NCBI GenBank assembly: GCA_001580565.1
Contig: LRBF01000213.1
Coordinates: 1 to 64,000, forward strand
Direction: 5' to 3'
DNA from: Caballeronia megalochromosomata
GTDB taxonomy: Bacteria; Pseudomonadota; Gammaproteobacteria; Burkholderiales; Burkholderiaceae
DNA length: 64,000 bases
The notes beneath the pieces were generated by a model. The model did no database searches, was not told the DNA's origin, and saw nothing but the letters and a program-made list of their open reading frames with translations. This document shows, piece by piece, positions 35,641 through 45,326 of this stretch (positions within the stretch are counted from its first letter, which is position 1; each line of letters starts with the position of its first letter). The translations under genes were made by a program, and so were the position numbers.

Positions 35641-35945
35641 AATGGCCGCGCCTGACAACCTCGCCCAACGACCTACTGCGTTGGTCTACTGGGGTGCGAT
35701 TCGATTTTTCAAACGTTTGTCCACCTGGGAACGGTGTGGGTATGAGTTGGCGTGGGCATCAACAGCAATACGTTCAATGTGTTAAGTCCCGCGCTACCTC
35801 CGTCGGACCTTCATGCGTCCGGTTTCGAACTATACGGAGACGTGGATTCTCGGATGCGATTTAGAGCATCGGTCGACCCGCCTGTCACATATGCGCGTGC
35901 GGGTCGAAAACGTTCGGCACCAATCTTTGAATAGTGGAGATTTTC

Positions 35946-36563
35946 ATGAAAGGTAACAACGCATTCGCTTCAAATAAACGTGCTGTCGCACTTGGCCGAC
36001 TCAAGACGCTTCACTCGTTGAGCCCTCGTCCTGACATGGCTGCCGGATTTCCTGACGACATGCCATTCCTGACATTTCCGCTGACGGAAAGTGAAGGACG
36101 ATGCGTTCCTAAGGATGCTCGGAGAGCCAATTTCGGGCTTGGTCATATAGAGCTTGAAGACCGGGTTCTAATGACGATGCGGCTTCAATTCGAGGGGACT
36201 CAGCTTTACTGGATTGCCGAGATGACCGACCCGGAGCTGTGGGCAGCCATCGATATGTGGCGGAAATATAAGCAAGTGTTGTTCGGATTGAATATAAAGG
36301 AGGGCAGCGAGTGGCATACCTTATACGTTGGGATAGATTTCAGGAACGAGCGGCTCAAGGACGAGATATTCCGCGCCGGCCCGCAGAGGGTTGCTTCTGC
36401 TCATGATTGGCATGAGATGGCAAGCCTCGTCACTGGGTTGATTCAGAGGCGAGCGACTACAGACATTCCGGGCGTCCCGCTGAAGCATGCCTTCGCGAGC
36501 GCTCTTCTGACTGAGCAATACGAGGATGTGGCGAGAGAAGAGCCGCTGGTGAAGAGCTGGTGA
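35946..36563 (+). CDS. Hypothetical protein, intact copy of a tandem duplicate
   Basis: A 205-residue soluble protein of no recognised family. The central block MTMRLQFEGTQLYWIAEMTD and the end block QRRATTDIPGVPLKHAF are shared with the frameshifted copy just upstream, while the N-terminal 65 residues differ more. No signal peptide or membrane span is seen. The start at ATG 35946 follows AGTGGAGA by 6 bases; a GTG at 35934 is in frame but overlaps that site. A good terminator follows at 36620. The pairing of duplicated, fast-diverging genes is typical of immunity or conflict genes, but that is inference. Confidence 0.65.
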   Translation: MKGNNAFASNKRAVALGRLKTLHSLSPRPDMAAGFPDDMPFLTFPLTESEGRCVPKDARRANFGLGHIELEDRVLMTMRLQFEGTQLYWIAEMTDPELWAAIDMWRKYKQVLFGLNIKEGSEWHTLYVGIDFRNERLKDEIFRAGPQRVASAHDWHEMASLVTGLIQRRATTDIPGVPLKHAFASALLTEQYEDVAREEPLVKSW

Positions 36564-36619
36564 CTGTTCGGGCCGGTCAGTGGACTTCCACTCTCGGCTG
36601 AGTGATATATCGAACTCTT

Positions 36620-36653
36620 AGATGCGCGACCATTTTGGACGCGCATCTTTTTT
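36620..36653 (+). terminator. Intrinsic terminator after duplicated gene
   Basis: Stem AGATGCGCG (36620-36628) / CGCGCATCT (36640-36648), loop of 11 bases, followed by six T residues. Confidence 0.85.
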
Positions 36654-36687
36654 CCAGGAGCGTCGTTTTGCGAGGAGAGAACCTAAG

Positions 36688-37279
36688 ATGGCAATTTCTA
36701 AATCTTATACGCCGCTTGCTGAGGACGAGATCAGCGGTGTCGCGGAGTTTCTCCACTCCTTCGGCCGTCCAGCAATGCACATCGAGACAATAGACGGCTA
36801 TTTGCCGTAATCAACGCTCCGCTCTGCGTCACTGGAATACCATTAGTTCGAAGCTACAGCGTACGCTATTTCAGCCAACTGTGTACCTACCCGTGCTACG
36901 CAGGTGGCAGGATGGCGTCGCTCGGGCGAATGATTGGGCCCATGGCTTCATGCTAGCCGTACACATGCGGCCAGACAGCTGGAGCTAACTTATCAACGAT
37001 GAGGATCAAGGTGGAGCGATGGTGTCAATCATGATGTTGCATCATTAGCACGACCCGGACCCCGCAATGCGGCCCACTCCGATAAGCAACGAACAGCGCG
37101 CAGAAGTGATGCAGATGATGAGCACGGGGTTGGCCCATATCTATCGCTACTTCGCGCAACGCCTGCGTCCGTCGACGGGCATGATCATACGCACATCGAC
37201 GCGTAAGAAAGAACTGAAAATCGGACGCAACGAATACTGTTCGTGCGGCAGTGGGGCGGTGGCACGACACTGCTGCCGG
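36688..37279 (+). pseudogene. Broken YecA/UPF0149 family gene with SEC-C motif
   Basis: The first 40 codons read SYTPLAEDEISGVAEFLHS then AMHIETIDGYLP, the usual N-terminus of YecA-type proteins, and end at a TAA. After a gap and a frame change the C-terminal half continues: WAHGFMLAVHMRPDSWS, a stop, LINDEDQGGAMVSIMMLHH, another stop, then MRPTPISNEQRAEVM and finally the zinc-binding SEC-C motif IGRNEYCSCGSG...RHCC. At least three stops and one frameshift show the gene is dead. YecA proteins are poorly understood, and the SEC-C motif is shared with SecA. Confidence 0.8.
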
Positions 37280-37683
37280 GTACGAACCAGACCGGCGCGA
37301 TGGTCGGTCTCCGGCATTTCTTTTAACGGATTAAGATCGTTTAATCATCGCGATCCGTGACCTGGCCCTGTTCATCGAGAACGGATGTCACGTGAAGTGC
37401 GTCCGCATTGTCCGAGCCGACTACATGCGGCCGTCTCAGACCGAACCGAATCGCCGTCAGTAGCGTGGACCCGCTCGCGACCTCGTGACGGAGATTCGGT
37501 CGTTCAACTCGGGCACGTCGGATGACGTCTCACTTCCGGGTTCGGCCAATTTCTGCCGTTCGCCATCACTGTAACTCGGCCATTTGAGAGGCCGCTTCTC
37601 TCCAACAGCGGACCTTCATGGTCGGCTGTTGTCAGGCCGGTCACCAGTGCCTACGGAAGTTCGGAATGTATCGAACACGTTGA
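37280..37683. other. Gap with degenerate repeat
   Basis: No gene is seen. Around 37535-37610 the text TTCGGCCAATTTCTGCCGTTCGCC...CGGCCATTTGAGAGGCCG resembles a stretch at 44005-44055, so a degraded intergenic repeat of the Burkholderia type is likely. Confidence 0.45.
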
Positions 37684-38923
37684 TTAGACGGTTTGCTTAA
37701 GTTGCTCAGGTAACTCAGCAGAACGAGCCTTCGTTGAACAAGTTTCGTTCAGCGGACTGCACTGCCCGAGAGACCGCGACTGAAGGTGCGGGTGAAGGAA
37801 GTGACGCAGTTCACGATATGTGTAGATCTCAAGTTGGCGTAGGGCAGCGATCTTGTCCTTTACGTCGTCTTCGGCAGCGTCGAATCGCTGGTGCACGAGC
37901 TGGATCTGCTCAGGGTAGTGTTCGTACCGTTCGGCGTCAATCGAGTAGCCCTTCCGTGATCAACCAACCGAAAATAAAGCCCCCATGCGGTTGCGACGCC
38001 GCTGAAAGCGATCAATATGTCGGACGGGAAGTTTCCCTGTCTGCTACTGAGCAAGATCCATAAGCCAGCCAGAATTAGGGGGACAACAAAGATGAATGTG
38101 GCGATGTTCCCTCCCAAAATTACGCGGCGAGCCATATTGCCTTGCCTTCCGCTTCCCGGCTTCAGGCTCAGTCGGATGTAAATTTCCCGAACTCCGATCC
38201 GACCTTGCGACAGACGTTCGAGTCGTTCCCGACGATCGTCGGTCATCGGTGTATCAGCCGAGACGCGATTCAATTGCCAAGCGCTTTGGCCCCACGTATG
38301 GACATCGTTGCGATCGTCGGCACGCCATCGGATGGCTTCAGTGAAGCTCCGCGCCGAAAGATTCTTTGCTGTATCGTCAATGAGAGCTCTGAGCGCATTG
38401 TCGCGCAAGGATCGATATTTTTCGAGCTTGGCATCATCACTCACAGCGCCAGTTGCAGTATGCATGTCATCGATCAAATATTGGAACTAAAACTGCCTCA
38501 GTCGCTCCGCCCACAGACGGTCCGACAGCCAGCTAGCTCTTCCACTGTAGCCGATGAGATGCAAGAGTCCATCGATCCTTTGACCAAGACGATGCCACAC
38601 CTAACTACGACGACTGCGCTCTGAACGACACTGGCCGGGAACAACGGAGCGAATACAAGCAAAGAAGCTTCAATGGCACTCAGAAACGCGCTCGTCACGC
38701 CATAGCGACGAACTTTCGTCTTTATCTGGTTCGCCGAAATCGTGTGTCTTTCGAATTCTTTATGGAGTGCTGGCCAGTCAACGACGCGAAACGCTCGTGG
38801 CGAGCTCTCGGCGACGGCGCATTGTGCCTGTTTAGTCAGCAGCAGGTCGTCGTTGCCCCAGTTCGCCAAAGGATTGGAAGGCGAAATGTCAGATCGATGC
38901 ATCTCAGAAGTGTCATCAGCCAT
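37684..38923 (-). pseudogene. Broken multi-membrane-span (SLATT/DUF4231-like) gene
   Basis: Three frames on the minus strand join into one protein of about 410 residues. The first part (from ATG 38923) has two spans near VTSAFLSAIEASLLVFAPLF and VVQSAVVVVRCGIVLV. A frame change then gives ASWLSDRLWAERLRQF, a TAG stop, and FQYLIDDMHTA, a W..R..AE.LR pattern common next to SLATT/DUF4231 membrane pairs. The second part has spans VILGGNIATFIFVVPLILAG and DILIAFSGVATAWGLYF. After a second shift, a tail continues with RKGYSIDAERYEHYPEQI and AALRQLEIYTYREL. SLATT proteins are proposed pore-type effectors in nucleotide-triggered defence. It sits 57 bases behind the TIR-STAND gene, so it may once have been its partner. 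Confidence 0.65.
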
Positions 38924-38980
38924 GGTTGCGCTCCCGAACGGGTTGCAGGTCTCTAGGACCGTCGAAATCGAAGAAGATGA

Positions 38981-41900
38981 TTAATTTACGGTCTTACCAT
39001 CCTTTAGCCTGAGGAACGAGGTATCGTAGCCTTCCACTGGCTTCTTATTTTCCATCCTGATAATTAGGATCTTGTCGATCTTTAAAAGAAAATTGTGCAT
39101 CTCGACCGTTGCTTCCCAATCGATAGGGTAGGTTTCGCCCGTATCGAATATGACCTCAATCCTTCGGCGATCGACGTGGTAACCAACCCAAAGTGGCACT
39201 CCCGCGAACGGCTGGTCATGCACCAGACACATTTTTCCCCGAGCGTTTACGACAAGTCCGATGTTCATCGATGTAGGAGTCAGCCCGGTGTCGGTTGGCT
39301 TCAGCTTGCGTTTGGCTGCCAGTCGTTTCAGTGCTGCGCGAACTTTCGGCTTCAAAGCTGGACGATTCAATTCTCGGCCGGCTTCGCTGTCTAACCAGGT
39401 CAATGCGTGCCGCAACTCCGAGTCGAATCCGAATTGTTCTGCAAGCTTAATGGCGGGCAGCAGGTGTCGGTCACTGTCGATTGGTAGACCAAACCGCGTC
39501 GCTAGGGAAATCAGTGACCGGATGACGCCTGAGTTAGCCGCGGCGTCCAGAGCGGTCCGTCCCTCGTGATCAAGTTGATTGACGTCCGCATTCATTTCCG
39601 CGAGCAAATCGATCACCCGTTGCTGTCCGTAGACGACCGCTGCCATCAGCGCGGTTTGTCCTTGAGCATCAGCGCTGGAAATGGATGTCAGGCTCGCGAG
39701 ACGGAGCAGTATCGCCACATTGCCGTGCTGAGCTGCCTGCACGATAGGGAGCTTACCGCTCGAGTCGGCAAGCGCCGGATCTGCGCCGTGCAGCAGCAGC
39801 AGATCAAGCAGCCTCTCATCTCCATTGGTGGCGACCTGAATGAGCGCCGTGTTAAGCCATTCTCGCGTTCGACTGCTCGCTCCATTCAGGATGAGCTCGG
39901 CGATGTCCAAGTGGCCTTGTTCGATCGCAGCGAGGCCGATACCGCCTTGCATGGCGTCGCTAAGATCGAGCGCGCCGAATTTATCGAGCAGCACTCGGAC
40001 AACTTCTATATGCTCGCCTTTCACCGCCAGCATGAGCGGAGATTGCTCGAGGTCGTCGTCGAACAAAACCCTCCCTCCCCGCGCCAAAATAGTGGACGCC
40101 ACTGCCGGAAGGCCCCATCTGGCTGCGAGCTGCAAAGCGGAATCGAATGCCTCCTTCCCCTCTACCGAAGCTCCCGACACACATTCTGCAAGCAGCATGG
40201 CCAAGTGGTCATTCCACTCACTTTCGCCCGGAAGCGGAACGTCCAATTGAAATTCACTGTCAGATGGCGCATCGTTCTTGACCGTTTCGATTAGTTGCTG
40301 CGCGAGCGTCTCGATTCCAATTGCTGCCGGACCCCTTGGAAGTTCCAGCAACAACTCCGCCGCTGAACGCGCAATGAGCAGCTGGCGTGGTGCCAGCGCC
40401 TGCTTCAGTGCCCGGCCAGCCACCTCACGGGCCAAATGCAATTGCCCAAGTCCCCCGTGGGCCCTGGCAGCTTCGATGTCGACCCAGGGACGGTAAAATG
40501 AGTGCTCGTGCAATTGAGGCAAGATGACAGGGATATTGTTCAAAGCGTCTTGATGCTTCCCCAAACCGTTAAGTGATTCGAGGACGGTTACCATCCAGCC
40601 GCCGTCTGCTTCTTTCTGCGAGCGCCGCGCGGCGTCGTCACCAAGGATTTGGGCTAGCTCGAGCATGCGCAGCCACTCCTCGGTGGTGCGCCGTTTCCTG
40701 GGTATTAGCCTCAGCTGTTCCCAATCCAGAAATGCCCTCCGGACGGCTAGATCCATGGGTAATATCGGGGCCGCCTTGTCCGTCGCATTCAGAAACCGAT
40801 CTGCGATGCCTGCATCAACCCGAGACCACAGTCTCGCAGAGCAAAGCGAAACCCAGCGCCATTCCTGAATCCAAACTGCGAGCTCATTCAGGCTCCTCGG
40901 CCGATACCGAATCCAATCGCGTAACAGCTGCCATGCCTCCCGCTGCTTTCCTTGGCCGCGCAGCACTTCTGCAAGCGCAGTTTTAAGAATGAGTTTGTCG
41001 ACAGAGTCCGAATCCGATGGCGATCCGGGGACCATCGATCCGAACACAGATGATTCAGGAAGACTCGAGTTCGCGATCCCGGAGCGCAACACGCGCTCGG
41101 CGTCCGCCAAGGACCCGACGTTTACATAGATAGCAGCCTCGCGACTGACAAGGGCGGCCAGCGGGAGAGCACCCTTGCCAAGCGCACAAAGGTCTTCGGC
41201 GATCTCCCACTCACGCAATGCAATGCAGGCGTCGATCGCGAGCGGAAGAAATCCTGTGAACCGCTCCGTGCCCAGTACTGCTTTGCATTGCTCGCGGCGG
41301 TCGGGCTGCACGAACTGCCACAGCAGGTTGAAAAGCATGCGCCATTCGCCGAAGTTCGATAGCGTTTTCCCGTCCTCCAGGTGACCGCTCATTACTTTGT
41401 CCGCGCCCGCAAAATCACCGTTCTCGCTATAAATTTCCACGGCCCGGACGTAGGGGATGGCCTGAGGGCCGGTTTTTGGCCGGAACAAGGATGGCCGCAT
41501 CGAAAGGTGAAGTTGCGCGGCGGTCTCTACCAACCCTGAGACGATGTTGCGGAAGCTCTCGCGGATCACCGGATGCGCCGTGTACTCTGTCCGGGACAAA
41601 GTCGGAACAGCCTGCAGAATGCCTTCCCTCGTCAGTTTATCTAGACGTTCCGAAAAATTCGTCGCCGACAAAAGCCGCTTTGACTTCCCTTGCGCCTGTC
41701 CCACGAGCACTTGCCTTAGCCAATCCGCGGGAGCCCCGTCCGGAAACACTGTCACCGAGGCGATCAGTTCTATGTCCGCCTCGTCGATCGTCTTTCGGTA
41801 ATAAGCCAGCAATCTTCCCAACTTCGCGTCGAGGCTTCCCGGCTCCGAAAGTTCGGCTTTACGCATCACTATTACTGCTGCGTTCGTACGGATAGTCTTG

Positions 41901-43360
41901 ACACGCTGGACACTATTAGCGAAAACCATTAGCCCCAATGGATGTCCGTTGAGTTCGGTCACAACTTGCCGCAAAAGGGGCGTAGGCGCCTGTACCTTTC
42001 GCTGCAGCATTTGCACGCCGTCATCCAACGACAAGCCCGGCAGTTCGATCGGCTGGTAACGCCCGCCGCGAAAGGGGGAGAGGTCACGCAAATGCAGGCG
42101 GCTGGTTACGAGCACGGTCGAACGAACGTCGCTCTCGTTGCACAACCACAGCAGCAAGGTTCGTACGCCACCTTGCTGCAGCGCTCCCGCGTCCGCGGTC
42201 ATGCTCGACGATTGAATCACTTCTACGCCGTCCAGCAGCAACAGAACGGCGCGGCGGTGCAGCACGTCCAGAAGCCAAGGCTCGATCCCCTCGGCCGGGC
42301 GGTATTCACAAAGTTTGTCGCTAACGAATACGCTAAGTTCATGCATGAACTCAGTCTGGCTTCGTCCGCCGTAAAAGGTGAACTGGAAGACGGCTTCAAA
42401 TGGCGTCGGTTTCTTGGTGAATAGGTCCTCGATCGCCCTTAACGCTAGGCAGGTTTTACCAGCCCCACCGATCTGGCAGAGCGCCACAACGCCGACAGCC
42501 GGGTGCGATATCGCTTCGATGAGAAGTCCTCGCTCGGTGGTGCGGCCCTCGAAGCCATCGATCGGCGGGAAAGCGCCCACCGACTTCCGAAATAGAGGTG
42601 GATCTACAGATTCGGCGCGGTTCGGTAACTCGCGGGCAGAGGGGGATGTCGATACAACTGTGCGCTTATGCTGCTCTGCAAGGTTGCGGCGGACGAGTTC
42701 CGAGAATGCGGCCAGCCGACGATCTCGCTCCGTCCTTTTGCGCAACTCGAAAATATTGGGTTGCCGTACCGCCTTTTGTTCACGGTGATCGAGGCCAGGG
42801 AAACGGTCACTGGTTTGCTTCTTGAGATCAAAATCAGGCCACTGTCCGTCGACTTGCGGCAGTGGGATCTCCGCCGCCGCAGCGGAAACCACACCGACCT
42901 GAAGGACGTACAGAGGCATCCCCTGCGCCACATGACGCCAAGCTAGAAAGGGCAGCTCCGTAGCTGCGCAAATCGCCGAGTTCAGGTAATCCTGGCTTAG
43001 AAGAACGATCGCCGCCCGGCATCGCCAGAGTTGCGAAGCCAGTTCGACGGGAAATTGCGTTCCCGTTGCCGTGCCTCGTTCGAGGGACGCGAAGCTCCAA
43101 GGTCGATACGGCTCAAGCGTGCTCGGACAGGAAAGCGTCGCCAACTCGGGGCCGAGGAAGCGTTCGAGTTGAAAGCGCCAACTCTCGTCCTTCGTGCAAT
43201 AAGAGATGAAGACCGTAGGGCTACTGCCTTGAACCCAATCTTGTTCGAGCGCAACGTGCAACCATTCGGCCGCACCTACTTGTAGGCCGAGCCTGGCATA
43301 AAGCGGAATCTCCCTATCGCCGTCGCCTGGCGAGGTTGCTAAGTACCGGTCCTCTTCCAT
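38981..43360 (-). CDS. TIR-STAND NTPase-ankyrin protein (candidate antiphage sensor)
   Basis: A 1459-residue multidomain protein with no visible break. Residues 48-170 form a TIR domain (PTVFISYCTKDESW; LSQDYLNSAICAATELPFL), with E135 at the position of the catalytic NADase Glu. Residues 265-500 form an NB-ARC/NACHT-type NTPase with Walker A GGAGKT (298-303), Walker B AVLLLLDGVE (371-380) and a GHPLGL motif (472-477). A winged-helix and helical TPR-like region follows, and from about 1130 to 1370 there are ankyrin repeats (SPLMLAVKGEHIEVVRVLLD, TALMAAVVYGQQRVIDLLAE). STAND proteins of this build recognise phage proteins and oligomerise, activating the TIR to consume NAD. The target here is unknown. 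The ankyrin end may be the sensor. Confidence 0.85.
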   Translation of the reverse strand: MEEDRYLATSPGDGDREIPLYARLGLQVGAAEWLHVALEQDWVQGSSPTVFISYCTKDESWRFQLERFLGPELATLSCPSTLEPYRPWSFASLERGTATGTQFPVELASQLWRCRAAIVLLSQDYLNSAICAATELPFLAWRHVAQGMPLYVLQVGVVSAAAAEIPLPQVDGQWPDFDLKKQTSDRFPGLDHREQKAVRQPNIFELRKRTERDRRLAAFSELVRRNLAEQHKRTVVSTSPSARELPNRAESVDPPLFRKSVGAFPPIDGFEGRTTERGLLIEAISHPAVGVVALCQIGGAGKTCLALRAIEDLFTKKPTPFEAVFQFTFYGGRSQTEFMHELSVFVSDKLCEYRPAEGIEPWLLDVLHRRAVLLLLDGVEVIQSSSMTADAGALQQGGVRTLLLWLCNESDVRSTVLVTSRLHLRDLSPFRGGRYQPIELPGLSLDDGVQMLQRKVQAPTPLLRQVVTELNGHPLGLMVFANSVQRVKTIRTNAAVIVMRKAELSEPGSLDAKLGRLLAYYRKTIDEADIELIASVTVFPDGAPADWLRQVLVGQAQGKSKRLLSATNFSERLDKLTREGILQAVPTLSRTEYTAHPVIRESFRNIVSGLVETAAQLHLSMRPSLFRPKTGPQAIPYVRAVEIYSENGDFAGADKVMSGHLEDGKTLSNFGEWRMLFNLLWQFVQPDRREQCKAVLGTERFTGFLPLAIDACIALREWEIAEDLCALGKGALPLAALVSREAAIYVNVGSLADAERVLRSGIANSSLPESSVFGSMVPGSPSDSDSVDKLILKTALAEVLRGQGKQREAWQLLRDWIRYRPRSLNELAVWIQEWRWVSLCSARLWSRVDAGIADRFLNATDKAAPILPMDLAVRRAFLDWEQLRLIPRKRRTTEEWLRMLELAQILGDDAARRSQKEADGGWMVTVLESLNGLGKHQDALNNIPVILPQLHEHSFYRPWVDIEAARAHGGLGQLHLAREVAGRALKQALAPRQLLIARSAAELLLELPRGPAAIGIETLAQQLIETVKNDAPSDSEFQLDVPLPGESEWNDHLAMLLAECVSGASVEGKEAFDSALQLAARWGLPAVASTILARGGRVLFDDDLEQSPLMLAVKGEHIEVVRVLLDKFGALDLSDAMQGGIGLAAIEQGHLDIAELILNGASSRTREWLNTALIQVATNGDERLLDLLLLHGADPALADSSGKLPIVQAAQHGNVAILLRLASLTSISSADAQGQTALMAAVVYGQQRVIDLLAEMNADVNQLDHEGRTALDAAANSGVIRSLISLATRFGLPIDSDRHLLPAIKLAEQFGFDSELRHALTWLDSEAGRELNRPALKPKVRAALKRLAAKRKLKPTDTGLTPTSMNIGLVVNARGKMCLVHDQPFAGVPLWVGYHVDRRRIEVIFDTGETYPIDWEATVEMHNFLLKIDKILIIRMENKKPVEGYDTSFLRLKDGKTVN

Positions 43361-44307
43361 GGGTCTCGGCTCGCTCCCGCGGTTGGTGGGTATCTTTGTT
43401 CATACTTTTTAGGAACGATCTACCTCATCAGATAGGCAATAGGTCTCGTTCGTCTACATACGCCATCATATTAAACTCGCTGCCGGTGTTACCAATGCAC
43501 GCGTCAATCACGCGGCCGCTGTGCGAGCACGTCGGGCCCAAACCGACGCAACTAGTGCGGAGATCCATCGAAAGCGTTGATTCCTTCCGATGTCGTGACG
43601 TCGACCGTTCCGTCGTTACGAATCATTCCTGTTGCTGTTGCTCCAGGACGGAACTTCTCGCGGTCGGGCTCGCGGCCAATTATCAACTACGCCAACGCAA
43701 GCCGCTTAAAATCAGCATAGTCGGGCCCGCTCGGCATCGGTCGCGATTTTCAAGAGTGAGACCACGTGGTGCGTGCGGCAGGCTCTACAGTTTTGAAACG
43801 ACCACACGCTGGTAGCTGTCTACTACCAACTTTTTTGAACTAAATTCAACGTTGAATGAATCTCGACAGCAGAGCCACGGACGACTCTTGAAGCGTGGAA
43901 GTTACCGTTCGTCTAGTGATGCAGATGGCGGCCGGAGAGGGTCGGCAAGCGAAGCTCGCCGGTCAGCGCGTTCAGCGGCGAGCCGCGCACCCGACGAATA
44001 TCGGGGATCGGGCCAGTTCCTGCCATTCGCCTGCGTCAAGGAGCGGCCATTCGAACGGCTGGTACATTCCGAAATCCGCCTGACGTTCTATACGTGGATA
44101 TCGACCATTGCCGACGTTCAGGTTACGATGTTCGCGAGGCAGCTTCTCCTTAGTTTCCTGCCGTTAGATTTTCGTCGCCGGAGGTTTGCCACTGCGATGC
44201 GAGGACAGGGAAAACACCTTTGGCCAAAAGTCTGTCAGGAAGTCGCGCGGGTACGCATTAGCAGACTCACGCAATGATTCGAAGCTTGCTTCTGTATCGC
44301 GCACGCC
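43361..44307. other. Gap of 950 bases without gene
   Basis: No supported frame. It contains degraded repeat text near 44005-44055 similar to 37535-37610, and an 11-base match (TTTGAACTAAA, 43834-43844) to the candidate transposon end at 23584-23594. The region upstream of 43360 should hold the promoter of the TIR-STAND gene, but no clear box was found. Confidence 0.4.
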
Positions 44308-45237
44308 TTAAAGAATCTGGCTTACGGAAGTAAGTATCTGTGCTACAACGGGGTCATCGAGATACCCGGCAATTCCGTGATGATTATCCATATGATTTAC
44401 TATATCCCCAATATTACACACCCCTGCAGGATCCCGGTCTGCGCAATTCCTTAGAAAGTTCCTTCGATCTACTGAATGATGTAGCGCGACTAAGTCATTA
44501 GGATCCGAAACGTTGACCCAATTCCTAACCATCATGGGCCATCTGCGTGCGCCGCGAGTCATTCTGGATGCAACTGTCTCGGTACTAAGCGGCGACCCTA
44601 TAGTCATCAAAAGGTCAACTTCTCTTCCCGTAAAGTCTGCGAGCGCTTCAAGCGCGACCACCGTTCCTAGAGAATGAGCGGCGATTATTAACGGTTCACC
44701 GCAAGCCTCTGCAATGCTCGCTGCCTCACTAAAAGCGGATGCGCTACGCGCGAGAATATCGTTCCTTATTTGCTTGTCGGTCAAATAAACAGAAACCTGG
44801 ATCAAGACGCGATCCACAATCTGATTTTGCACCGAAAGAGGTACTAGCGAGGACATCGCGCCTAGTGCGTTGCTTTTGAAACCTCGAGACCGTTGTCCGC
44901 TAACGTCCGGTTGCGGAACGGACGCGGGAGATTGGGCACGACTAATCTCGCTGCGCCATTCCTCAAGTGTTGCAGACCAGTCTCCAGAGACGCTTTCGTC
45001 AGTTCCCGGCGAAAATGTCCCCGAACCGATGTCACGATTTGTTTTCCTGTGAGAGGTTGTTGGTAGTTGCGCGAGTAGGTCACCATAGTAAGGCATCAGG
45101 ACGTGCTCCCGATGTGGCATTGGATTCTTAGATCCGGCACGGTCAAGCCCAACTCTTATGCTATCAATCCACAGCATACGGAGATCGTCGGGAGTCTTGT
45201 TATGTTGGGCTATGCCGTGCAAGAAAACGAAGCTCAT
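44308..45237 (-). CDS. Alpha/beta hydrolase (lipase/esterase-like)
   Basis: A 309-residue soluble protein that starts FVFLHGIAQHNKTPDDLR and has a nucleophile elbow AAHSLGTVVALEAL (GxSxG-type, here AHSLG), an Asp in VNVSDPNDLVALH, and a late His pair in NHMDNHHGIAGYLDDPVVAQI. This layout fits the lipase/esterase branch of alpha/beta hydrolases, similar in form to phospholipase-type effectors found in defence loci. No signal peptide is seen. A GGAGAG site precedes the ATG by 7 bases. It lies 89 bases after the RES-like gene on the same strand and the two may be one operon. The substrate is unknown. Confidence 0.75.
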   Translation of the reverse strand: MSFVFLHGIAQHNKTPDDLRMLWIDSIRVGLDRAGSKNPMPHREHVLMPYYGDLLAQLPTTSHRKTNRDIGSGTFSPGTDESVSGDWSATLEEWRSEISRAQSPASVPQPDVSGQRSRGFKSNALGAMSSLVPLSVQNQIVDRVLIQVSVYLTDKQIRNDILARSASAFSEAASIAEACGEPLIIAAHSLGTVVALEALADFTGREVDLLMTIGSPLSTETVASRMTRGARRWPMMVRNWVNVSDPNDLVALHHSVDRRNFLRNCADRDPAGVCNIGDIVNHMDNHHGIAGYLDDPVVAQILTSVSQIL

Positions 45238-45326
45238 TCAAGTCTCTCCAGCTTTCTGAAGTGTACCGGCTGAAAGAATTCCATAAAAAATCCGTCTCCG
45301 GGCCCCGAACTTGCAAGTTATAATGA

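Noticed and set aside
36602..36793. 63-codon plus-strand frame after the duplicated gene
   Set aside because: Overlaps the terminator at 36620 and the start of the broken YecA gene in another frame.
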